Assembly (NCBI GenBank): GCA_964642165.1
Contig: CAZXOC010000060.1
Span: forward strand, 1 to 30,161
Origin: CAYRVX01 sp964642165
GTDB lineage: Bacteria; Planctomycetota; Phycisphaerae; SM23-33
Direction: 5' to 3'
Length of the DNA stretch: 30,161 bases
Each line of letters begins with the position of its first letter. Positions within the stretch are counted from its first letter, which is position 1. A program made the translations under genes and the position numbers. Shown one piece after another: positions 8,055-15,632 of the stretch. Below the pieces are notes generated by a model. The model did not search any database and was not told the origin of the DNA. It saw nothing but the letters and a program-made list of their open reading frames with translations.

Positions 8055-10232
8055 ATGCCTGATGCCCCGGTCATGACGTTTCAGCGGTTCGGGCGGTCGC
8101 ACCATCTCCGCATCGAGACGGCCGGCGACCTGGAACGGGCCCTGGCGCTCGACGAGGCCCACTGGGTCGCCACCGGGGCGCCCATCCGCTCGTTCAACTG
8201 CGACCTCACGTTCCTCACGCTCCTGGACACCGACCACAACGGGCGCATCATGTGCGCCGAGGTCGAGGAAGGCATCCGCTGGCTGCTCGATACCCTCCGC
8301 CGCCGCGAGGGGATCGACCGGCGCAGCCGCACGCTCGCGCTGGAGGCGATCGACACCGGCGACGGCCAGGGCCAGCGGATCCACCTGTCCGCCTCGAGGA
8401 TCCTCGAGCGCCTGGAGCTCCCGGACTCCGACCGGATCACGCTCGAGCAGGTCCGCCAGGTGAAGGCCAAGGTCGAGGGCACGCCGGTCAGCGAGGCGGG
8501 CGTGGTCCTGCCGGAGGCGGCCGGCGACGGCGAGATCCGCCAGTTCCTCGCCGACATCGTCGCCGCGGTCGGGGGCGTGCCGCACCCCGGCGGCGCTCAG
8601 GGCGTCGACGCGGACCAGTTGGGCAAGTTCCTCGCCGCCGCCGCGGCCGCCGTGGCGTGGCACGAGAAGGGGCAAATCCCCCCCGGCGCCGACCGGACCG
8701 ACGTCATGCCGCTCGGCGATGCCACGGAGGCGGCGTATGCCGTCGTCCGGGACCTGCGGGCGAAGCTCGACCAGTACCTTGCCCAGTGCGAGGCCCTGGC
8801 GCTCGACGAGCGCTTCGCGCAGCGCATGGGCTGGACCGACGAGGAACTCAAGGACCTGGACTTCGACGACCCCACCGTGATCGAGAAGGTCCTGGAGGCC
8901 GCCCCGCTGGCCCCCGGGCGGGCCGACCGTCAGCTCCGCTACGACGAGGCCGTCAACCCCTGCTACGCCGAGTTGCTGGCCCGTTTCCGGCGAGAGGTCG
9001 CCGAGCCGGTCCTCGGGGCGCCCGGCGAGGCCCTCACGGCCGCCCAGTGGCAGGAGATCAAGGCCTTCTTCGCCGCCCACCAGGGCTGGCTCGCCGCCCG
9101 CCCCGACCCCGCGGTCGAGGCGCTGGGGATCGACAAGCTCCGCCGCTACCTGGAGGAGCGATTCGCCGAGGGCGTCGGGGAGCTGATCGCCGAGAGCCGG
9201 CGCACCGCCTTCGACCTCGACAACCTGCGCCTCGCCGAGAAGCTCATCCTCTACCAGGCGTACATGATCGACTTCGCGAACAACTTCGTGAGCTTCCCGC
9301 ACCTCTACGACCCCGACAGCCACGCCATGTTCGAGATGGGCACGCTCGTCATGGACGGGCGGCGGTTCAACATGGCCGTGGTCGTGGAGGACCGCAAGCG
9401 GCACGCCAACATCGCCAGGACGTCGAACATGTGCCTGCTGTACGTCCAGGTCACCCCGCGCGACGGCGGGAAGACTTGCGAGGTGGCCGTGCCCGTCACC
9501 TCGGGCGGCATCGGCAACCTCTGCGTGCAGAAGCGGGGCATCTTCGAGGACAAGGACGGCAAGGAGTGCGACGCCGTCGTCGTGGACATCATCGAGAACC
9601 CCATCAGCCTCCGCGAGGCGCTCGTCTCGCCGTTCAAGCGCCTGGGCAAGCTGCTGACCGGGAAGATCGAGTCCCTCACCGCCCGGGCGGAGAAGAAGCT
9701 GGACCAGCAGGCCGCCGCCACCATGGACCAGGCGACCACGGCGCCGCCGGGCAAGGGCGCGGCTGCCCCGGCGGCGTCCGGCGGCATGCTCATGGGCGTG
9801 GGCGTAGCCGGGGCGGCCCTGGGCTCCGCACTGGCGTACGTCTCCAAGACGCTGTCGGAGAAGCCCCTCGCCATCGGCATCGGCGTTCTGGCGGCCGTCG
9901 TGCTGGTCATCCTGCCGACGTCGATCGTGGCGTGGCTGAAGCTGCGACGGCGAGACCTCAGCGCGATCCTGGAGGGCTCCGGGTGGGGCATCAATGCCCG
10001 CATGCGCCTGACGCGGCGGCAGAGCCGCTACTTCACGCAGCGGCCGTTGTATCCCAAGGGCTCCCGCGGCGTCTCTCGCGTCCCGTGGCGCGGGCTACTG
10101 GCGGTCGCGGTGGTGCTGGGGCTGCTCGCCGGCGCCGGCGAGGGCGTTCGGAGGTACCGGAACTGGAAGCAGCAGGCCGCCGCCACCCAGCCGGCGCCGA
10201 AGAACACACCCCCCGGCCCCGCAAACAGGTGA
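8055..10232 (+). CDS. Large membrane protein of unknown function with an EF-hand loop
   Basis: I do not recognise a named family for this 725-residue protein. Near the N-terminus is a canonical EF-hand loop, D58 to E69 (DTDHNGRIMCAE), next to a helix, which suggests calcium binding. The middle (about 80-500) is soluble and mixed alpha/beta. The C-terminal quarter has three hydrophobic segments at about 575-597, 603-629 and 675-695, so the protein is anchored by its C-terminus; its tail is Ala/Pro-rich. There is no signal peptide, which favours a cytoplasmic soluble part. GGAAGAGG about 8 bp upstream supports the ATG at 8055. It has its own promoter and appears monocistronic. It shares the EF-hand theme with the gene at 4578, but the two are not otherwise similar. 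Confidence 0.75.
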   Translation: MPDAPVMTFQRFGRSHHLRIETAGDLERALALDEAHWVATGAPIRSFNCDLTFLTLLDTDHNGRIMCAEVEEGIRWLLDTLRRREGIDRRSRTLALEAIDTGDGQGQRIHLSASRILERLELPDSDRITLEQVRQVKAKVEGTPVSEAGVVLPEAAGDGEIRQFLADIVAAVGGVPHPGGAQGVDADQLGKFLAAAAAAVAWHEKGQIPPGADRTDVMPLGDATEAAYAVVRDLRAKLDQYLAQCEALALDERFAQRMGWTDEELKDLDFDDPTVIEKVLEAAPLAPGRADRQLRYDEAVNPCYAELLARFRREVAEPVLGAPGEALTAAQWQEIKAFFAAHQGWLAARPDPAVEALGIDKLRRYLEERFAEGVGELIAESRRTAFDLDNLRLAEKLILYQAYMIDFANNFVSFPHLYDPDSHAMFEMGTLVMDGRRFNMAVVVEDRKRHANIARTSNMCLLYVQVTPRDGGKTCEVAVPVTSGGIGNLCVQKRGIFEDKDGKECDAVVVDIIENPISLREALVSPFKRLGKLLTGKIESLTARAEKKLDQQAAATMDQATTAPPGKGAAAPAASGGMLMGVGVAGAALGSALAYVSKTLSEKPLAIGIGVLAAVVLVILPTSIVAWLKLRRRDLSAILEGSGWGINARMRLTRRQSRYFTQRPLYPKGSRGVSRVPWRGLLAVAVVLGLLAGAGEGVRRYRNWKQQAAATQPAPKNTPPGPANR

Positions 10233-10302
10233 CCAGCCCGCGACAAGGGAGATGCACCCAAGAGGGCTCTTCCGCCGCAGTCGCGCGTGGGTGGGAGGGA
10301 TG

Positions 10303-13300
10303 CTACCGGCGGGACAGGTCCCGCAGTCGGTCGTAGTGTGCCACGATCCGGTCAGCGACGGACAGCGGCCCCAACAGGCCGCCTTCATCGGATACGCCGC
10401 TGAAGGTCGAGAGGATGTACTCGACGTCGTGTCTCTCGATCTCGTAGAGGATGAAGTACGCGGCATCCAGTTCGGCCCGCAACTCAGCACGCTCCTGGGC
10501 ATCCCACTCGTGCACCTTCGGGCGGAAGCGCGCGGCTTCCGCGAGGGGACGCATGTCGTTGCTGGTGCAACTCAGGCGCAGGACACGATCCGATACCCAG
10601 GTTCGCAGCTTCCGCCGGGGAGCCCACGGGCATCTGGTTTCGTATCGATCGGGGGGAAAAATGGGGAGTTGTCGGACGATGAAGTAATTCAAATGCACAC
10701 CACCTACCTTCTGGCGAGCGACGAAATCCAAGATGAAGCTGTCAAGATTCGCAAGGAGGCAGCAAACTGATCGCTCGGACACCGCTTCGTCGGTCAGCAC
10801 AAGCGGCGCGGAGTTGAGCACCCCCACCTGAGGGATGAACGCCGCAATCATGGTGCGCATGTTCGTCGAACTGGTGACGTCCTTGAAGCAGAGGTACGCG
10901 GCCCGGAGCGGGCCGCCCAGGGCATCCGCAACAGCTTCTTGGCCGACCCACCAGCGGGGCTCCACGGCGAATTCCGGGCTCTGGTGTTCCACCTGGGTAG
11001 TGGCTCGTGTCTGCCCCTGGCGCATCCAGTTGGACGGATCGACTATCACGCTGGCCGCCCTGTGGTCATAGGCCTGGACCATCTTCGCTTCGTACAGCGG
11101 AAGGTAGACCCTATGCCCCTTGCGCCACACAGTCTCCTTACGCTCGAAGCCCATCTGCGCGAGCTGTTGCGCCGTCGCGAACACCTCCGCATCGTTGGTT
11201 TGGTCGAGCATCCTGACGAATCTCACGCCCCACGGATTCCCGCCCTCCTTCCGCGTTTCGTCCACCAGGACGGGCACTCTCCGGTAGATCGCCTTGGCGA
11301 GCTCCGCGTCGCTGCGCGAGCGGAAGACGGGACAGGTGTGCGTATTCGGGTTCAGCAAGCGCAGGTCCCGTTGCGAAAGGGCAATGTGACGCGAACGCTC
11401 CTTCAGGTCCTCGATCCTGTGCGCGAAGAAGACGAAGTCCGCCTCCCGGCGCTCTGTGCGGGAGCCCCCAAGGAAGAGAATGCAGAACTTGTAGGACCGG
11501 TGCACATCGGGGAACGTCGGGGCCTTGTTCTCGAAGTCGTAGAGCCCGATGAGGGATCGGGCACGCAGCAGCTCACCGGAGAATCCCCTGGTTGTGTGAT
11601 CCGTAGCGATGCCGGAAGGAACGAGCATGCCGATGCGCCCGTCGGGGGAGACGATGGCCCGAGCGAGTTCCGCGAAGACGGCGTACGTGTTGACATCGCC
11701 CTTCCCGGTGAGGGGATACCTTCCGCAGTTGCGGACGTAATCCAGCATTCGCTCCGCACCCTCTTTGGCCTGAAGGTACCGTTGATGCAGTTCGGGGTCG
11801 GCGCCCTCCAGCTTGCGAATCAACCTGCGACGGGTCGCCGCATTGACCGCCCCGGCGATCTCCGGGGCGGCAAGGTCGAAGAACTCCCGCTCCTGGAGCT
11901 TGATGCGCTCCCACGGGGGGTTGCCGATCACGCAGTCAAACCCCGGCTGCTCCCGAGCGAAGACGTCCGGGAAGGCTGCTCGCCAGTCCATCGCCCTGGG
12001 ATCGACGTTGCCGTCGTCAACGAGGCTGTTCCCGCACACGACGTTGTGCGACAAGTCCGCCAAAGTCCTGCCGGGCCGGGCCGAGCGTATCCACAGCGCC
12101 AACCGGGTGATCTGGGCGGCCTCCGCGGAGAGATCGACGCCGAAGAGGTTGTCCCGGAGGATAATGTCGGGAACGGCCTCCTTGAGCTCGGGTGCCTCGG
12201 GGTCTTCATGGACCCTCAGGTTGTGGATGACGGTGTTGTACTCGTCCTCCAGCACTTCGTATGCCTGGATGAGGAACGCGCCGCTGCCACAGGCTGGGTC
12301 GACGACCTTGACGCCCCGCAGCGCTTCGAAACACTCGCGCCAATAGGCACGGATCTGTGGGTGGGAGTCTCCTGTTTCGGCTTGCTCGATGTCGATGCCG
12401 TGTCGCTCGGCAACGTGCTCGAACCTCTGGCGGACCACTGCTCGCACGGTGTTGCGCGCGATGAACTCCGTGAACTGCGGAGGTGTGTAGTAAATGCCCC
12501 CCCGCTTCCGCTGCGCGCTCTTGCGCATCTTGGGCTGTTGGGCCAGCCGTGCGGCTTTCTCATTGAAGAGGCCGCCGGCGCGAAGACGTTCCAGGTCGTT
12601 GATGGACTGCTCGAAGAGGTGTCCCAGTACGTCGAGGTTGACCTCATCGCGGAAGTCGTAGGCCCCCACGTTCTTGAAGAAGCCCGTCCACTCGTCTTCG
12701 AGCTCGAGGTCATCCACCTCCGGATCTCTCCGGAAGAGCCCCCCGTCGTTCGGACCGATCCCAGAGGATTCATTGCCCTCGTCGATGCTCCGGAACAGGT
12801 CACGGAAATTCGTCCATCGAGGGTTCGTCACTCGGGAAAAGGGAGGAACGTAGCGCCACGCTTTGGCGATTGTGTCCTCAGGCAGAAGGCCGCGATCCTC
12901 GCAGAACGCGACGAAGACGATGCGGTCCAGGAGCTTCTGCGCGATGTGAATCGCCCCGTCGAGGGGCTTGTCGTGCGGCGGGCGACAAAGGTGCTCAATC
13001 AGGCGCGTCCGGTTGTCGTGATAGCTCTCGTAAAGCTCGCCCCCGACTTCGCGCTGGCGTCTGTCGCTGTCGGCCAGAAGCCTATCCGCGCGGGGGGTCT
13101 GTCCCAGAGCCCTCGGGAGCAGCCCTCCTCGCTCGAAGATGCAGTAGAAGTCGCGGAAGCGGTCCCTCTGGCGGAGTTCCTGGAGGGTGAAGAGCTCGTA
13201 TGCGCGAGGCGTCTTGTTACGGTGATAGAGACGGAAACTGACGAAGTTACATACGATCCCCCACGGGCATTCCGGAACAGCGTTCAGATAGTCCCAGCAT

Positions 13301-13755
13301 TGCTGCACGGGCGTTCGCCCACTGAAGCGGTCTCGATCGAGATTCACCTTCGGGCCCTTCAGCTCGATGATGGCCCGAGGTTGCGCCCTTCGCCCAGAGT
13401 GGAAAGCGCCAATGGCGGCGTCAGCCTGCCCCCCGTTGACGGAGTACTCCGGGGCGATGTTCCACCGGTCCAGGTCCGCGGAGAAGAACGTGTACCCCAG
13501 GGCCTCCCCGAACACATCGCCCAGGAACTCCCCGCGCAAGGCCGTTTCCTTCCTTCTCCCAAGCCTCCCGCTCGACTCGAGGTCTGCCCATCTCAGGATG
13601 ATCTCGTGTGCGTGGTCCTGAGCTTTCCCCTCCAGCCTCTTATCGCGAGCAGTTGCCGCCAGATATGTTCTCAGGAAGAGCCTTCGTGCGGGTGGACCGT
13701 CGCCGTAGCGGGCGGTGTTGCTCTCGGGGAACAGATCCCTCTGTGCGAAGTTCAC
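10303..13755 (-). CDS. Type IIG restriction-modification enzyme (Eco57I-like N6-adenine methylase with nuclease domain)
   Basis: The 1150-residue protein joins an N-terminal PD-(D/E)xK-type nuclease candidate (ADAAIG around residue 111, then IIELKG with E and K around 131-133) to an amino-methyltransferase with motif I DPACGSGAF (about 485-493) and catalytic motif IV NPPW (about 612-615). A target-recognition region follows. This single-chain plan and length fit type IIG enzymes, which methylate adenine and cut DNA without separate subunits. The start is a GTG at 13755 preceded by an AAGGGA-type site. No other restriction, BREX or DISARM gene is adjacent, so it looks solitary. Third codon positions are visibly more AT-rich than in neighbouring genes, suggesting horizontal transfer. 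PglX was considered but does not fit the nuclease end or the context. Confidence 0.88.
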   Translation of the reverse strand: MNFAQRDLFPESNTARYGDGPPARRLFLRTYLAATARDKRLEGKAQDHAHEIILRWADLESSGRLGRRKETALRGEFLGDVFGEALGYTFFSADLDRWNIAPEYSVNGGQADAAIGAFHSGRRAQPRAIIELKGPKVNLDRDRFSGRTPVQQCWDYLNAVPECPWGIVCNFVSFRLYHRNKTPRAYELFTLQELRQRDRFRDFYCIFERGGLLPRALGQTPRADRLLADSDRRQREVGGELYESYHDNRTRLIEHLCRPPHDKPLDGAIHIAQKLLDRIVFVAFCEDRGLLPEDTIAKAWRYVPPFSRVTNPRWTNFRDLFRSIDEGNESSGIGPNDGGLFRRDPEVDDLELEDEWTGFFKNVGAYDFRDEVNLDVLGHLFEQSINDLERLRAGGLFNEKAARLAQQPKMRKSAQRKRGGIYYTPPQFTEFIARNTVRAVVRQRFEHVAERHGIDIEQAETGDSHPQIRAYWRECFEALRGVKVVDPACGSGAFLIQAYEVLEDEYNTVIHNLRVHEDPEAPELKEAVPDIILRDNLFGVDLSAEAAQITRLALWIRSARPGRTLADLSHNVVCGNSLVDDGNVDPRAMDWRAAFPDVFAREQPGFDCVIGNPPWERIKLQEREFFDLAAPEIAGAVNAATRRRLIRKLEGADPELHQRYLQAKEGAERMLDYVRNCGRYPLTGKGDVNTYAVFAELARAIVSPDGRIGMLVPSGIATDHTTRGFSGELLRARSLIGLYDFENKAPTFPDVHRSYKFCILFLGGSRTERREADFVFFAHRIEDLKERSRHIALSQRDLRLLNPNTHTCPVFRSRSDAELAKAIYRRVPVLVDETRKEGGNPWGVRFVRMLDQTNDAEVFATAQQLAQMGFERKETVWRKGHRVYLPLYEAKMVQAYDHRAASVIVDPSNWMRQGQTRATTQVEHQSPEFAVEPRWWVGQEAVADALGGPLRAAYLCFKDVTSSTNMRTMIAAFIPQVGVLNSAPLVLTDEAVSERSVCCLLANLDSFILDFVARQKVGGVHLNYFIVRQLPIFPPDRYETRCPWAPRRKLRTWVSDRVLRLSCTSNDMRPLAEAARFRPKVHEWDAQERAELRAELDAAYFILYEIERHDVEYILSTFSGVSDEGGLLGPLSVADRIVAHYDRLRDLSRR

Positions 13756-13829
13756 CTTCGGTCCCTTCTCTGCCGACGGACCCGCACACCGAGTTTGTGA
13801 TCGACGTGCCCAGTCGAATCAACTCGGTT

Positions 13830-13858
13830 ACTTTACGAACCTCGGTTTGCCGTGACAA
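13830..13858 (-). promoter_or_regulatory. Sigma70 promoter of the restriction-modification gene
   Basis: On the minus strand TTGTCA (13858-13853) and TAAAGT (13835-13830) are separated by 17 bases. Transcription should start near 13823, leaving a leader of about 68 bases to the GTG at 13755. Confidence 0.6.
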
Positions 13859-13984
13859 CGCCAGAAGCAGGGGTGGCGCTTGCGGTGGGCCCGGGGCAGG
13901 TATGCTCGTGACGATGGGGACGGTGTGTCGCTGATCCGGGTGCTGGTCCTCGTCTCGCCGGCGCCGGAGAAGGTGCCCCCCCCC

Positions 13985-14000
13985 GCGCCGAAGGCGGCGC
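13985..14000 (-). terminator. Hairpin downstream of the agmatine deiminase gene
   Basis: gcgccg (13985-13990) and cggcgc (13995-14000) form a 6-bp stem around a 4-base loop (CCTT on the minus strand), 45 bp past the deiminase stop. There is no T-run. The 15 bases gccgaaggcggcgcc (13987-14001) recur at 30072-30086, so this may instead be a short dispersed repeat. Confidence 0.4.
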
Positions 14001-14044
14001 CTAAGACGTAGCTCCGCACGCCCTCGGGCGTGCCGCGGGCGGCG

Positions 14045-15301
14045 TCAGCGGAAGCGGGGCACGATGATCTCGTCGGCCGCCGTGGCCCGCGCGACGGCCT
14101 CGCGCTCCAGCGGCGCCACGGACACGAACGCCGGGACGTTCCGCGTCACGCAGCGCAGCGATCCCCGCTGCGCCGCCAGGGTGTCGGCGCGGATCGGCAC
14201 GATCTTCCAGCCGGGCAGCAGGCGCGCGTACAGCGCCAGCGCCTCCCGCTGGACGGCGGGGTCGACGCCGAGGAACGTCGGCACCACCAGCGTGCCGTTG
14301 GCGAAGACCACGTTCGTGTACGTCCGCCAGAAGCCGTTGACCCGGGGCGGCATGGGGATGCGGTAGACGCGCATCGGCCCGCGCGAGGTCCGCTGCCTGG
14401 CGAGCATGTCCGCCGCCTCGTCCAGGATCGCGGCGTTCTCCGGGTCGCTCGCCGCGTCGCAGCGCCCCACCACCGCGGCGTCCGGGGCCGCGAACGTCAC
14501 GAACAGGTCCGCGTGCTTCGTGGGCTCGTCGGCCAGCGGGCGGAAGCACAGCCACTTGTGGACGCCGAGGTGCTCCTTGAGCAGCCGCGCGATCCCGGCC
14601 ACGTCGAGACCGCGCTGCTTGTTCGCCTCGATCACCGACAGCGACGTCACGCAGAGCCCCTCGCCGTTGGTCAGGAGGTTGCCTCCCTCCAGATCCAGCG
14701 GCACCGCCGCCACCGGCAGGTGGAGCCGTCTGGCCAGGGCGCTGGGCACGTCGTCGTCGAGGGGTCGCTGGGGCAGCGGCGCGGCCGGACGGTAGGTGAA
14801 GTCCAGCACGCGCGCCCGGCCGCCCGATTGCCGCTCGAACAGCGGACCGTAGTCTCGCGCCCACATGGTGTCCAGCGGCAGATCCACGAAGCGAACCGCC
14901 TCGGCGGGAAGCCCCACCTGCCTCAGCAGCTTCCCGGCGGCGCGCCGCTCGGGCTCGCCGGACACCAGGGCGATCAGCGGCACGCTGCGGTGCAGGGCGG
15001 CCACCATCCGAACGAACGTCCGCGGGTGATAGCGGACCAACTGCCTGCCGCCGAGGATGAGGGCCGACTGGTGCTCGAACTCCGCCGGCTGGATGGTCTC
15101 TCGGTGCGGCGGCTCGGCGGGAGGCGCCGTCACCTTGGCGGGCGGATGCGCGGCGGACGAGGGCTCTCCCCAACCGAGCAGGTCCTCCCCCCAGCGCGCC
15201 CCGCCCAGGAACGACAGCCCGGCGATCGACACACCGGCGACCAGCCGTCCCCAGCGGAGCTTCCGCCGGGACCAGCGAAACAACGAATCAGGCTTCAACA
15301 A
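14045..15301 (-). CDS. Agmatine deiminase / bacterial peptidyl-arginine deiminase family protein, membrane-anchored
   Basis: The 418-residue protein belongs to the guanidino-modifying family that includes agmatine deiminase (AguA) and Porphyromonas-type peptidyl-arginine deiminase, which turn a guanidino group into a ureido group and ammonia. Visible motifs are MWARDYGP (146-153), EGGN (205-208), the catalytic-type H263 and the nucleophile C384 in LRCVTRN. Residues 11-34 carry paired arginines then a hydrophobic stretch (RRKLRWGRLVAGVSIAG), which looks like a membrane anchor or export signal; cytosolic AguA lacks this. The start appears to be TTG (15301) or a second TTG directly after it; no better in-frame ATG is visible. 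An exported enzyme acting on agmatine or protein arginine is plausible. AguA is not assigned because no aguB-like gene is adjacent. Confidence 0.85.
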   Translation of the reverse strand: MLKPDSLFRWSRRKLRWGRLVAGVSIAGLSFLGGARWGEDLLGWGEPSSAAHPPAKVTAPPAEPPHRETIQPAEFEHQSALILGGRQLVRYHPRTFVRMVAALHRSVPLIALVSGEPERRAAGKLLRQVGLPAEAVRFVDLPLDTMWARDYGPLFERQSGGRARVLDFTYRPAAPLPQRPLDDDVPSALARRLHLPVAAVPLDLEGGNLLTNGEGLCVTSLSVIEANKQRGLDVAGIARLLKEHLGVHKWLCFRPLADEPTKHADLFVTFAAPDAAVVGRCDAASDPENAAILDEAADMLARQRTSRGPMRVYRIPMPPRVNGFWRTYTNVVFANGTLVVPTFLGVDPAVQREALALYARLLPGWKIVPIRADTLAAQRGSLRCVTRNVPAFVSVAPLEREAVARATAADEIIVPRFR

Positions 15302-15429
15302 CCAACCAGCCTTTCACTTCCGGTCCGTCCCGGCCGCGCGAGCCGGCGCGCCGACCCCTTCCTCTGCGGCGCATCAGCGCCGGGAAGAGCGGGCGGGAGT
15401 ACGTCGTGTGCTGCGGCACGGGCCCGCAA
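15295..15429 (-). CDS. Possible 44-aa Arg-rich leader ORF ahead of the deiminase
   Basis: A TTG at 15429 is preceded by a perfect AGGAGG (15440-15435) at 5-base spacing, better than the ribosome site of the deiminase itself. The frame encodes 44 residues with eight arginines and ends at a TGA (15297-15295) that overlaps the deiminase start codons. It lies inside the roughly 200-base leader expected from the promoter at 15514-15543. A coupling or sensing peptide is possible; chance is also likely, since GC-rich frames favour arginine. Confidence 0.25.
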   Translation of the reverse strand: MRARAAAHDVLPPALPGADAPQRKGSARRLARPGRTGSERLVGC

Positions 15430-15513
15430 CGTCCCCTCCTGGAGGCACGACACACGGCTACTTCCTGGGGCCTCGCGTGCCTTGCGGCCGAAGCGAAACC
15501 CCTACTGCACGCT

Positions 15514-15543
15514 ATTATAGACCCTCGTCGCCATCTCGGGTAA
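15514..15543 (-). promoter_or_regulatory. Promoter of the deiminase gene
   Basis: A perfect TATAAT (15519-15514 on the minus strand) has TTACCC (15543-15538) 18 bases upstream as a weak -35. Transcription would begin near 15507. It is divergent from the promoter at 15599-15626. Confidence 0.55.
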
Positions 15544-15598
15544 GTAGGAATCGGCTCCCGGCGGCGGCGCGCCCGGAGCGGCGCGGTCGTCTGCGCCC

Positions 15599-15626
15599 TT
15601 GCAGTCCGGTGCGCCGCGGGTAAGCT
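15599..15626 (+). promoter_or_regulatory. Promoter of the radical SAM locus, apparently leaderless
   Basis: TTGCAG (15599-15604), 16 bases, TAAGCT (15621-15626). The expected start of transcription (about 15633) coincides with the ATG at 15633, and no Shine-Dalgarno sequence precedes that ATG. This suggests a leaderless message. Confidence 0.45.
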
Positions 15627-15632
15627 CGGGCC

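Noticed and set aside
10303..13755. BREX (PglX) or DISARM methylase
   Set aside because: No other BREX or DISARM gene is nearby and the N-terminus carries a nuclease-like motif.
10939..13800. Long plus-strand open frame of 953 codons
   Set aside because: It is antisense to the type IIG gene, which has clear methylase and nuclease motifs; the plus-strand product has no recognisable motif.
13640..13858. 72-codon minus-strand frame overlapping the start of the type IIG gene
   Set aside because: It begins within the predicted -35 sequence and lacks a ribosome site; the overlapping enzyme explains the region.
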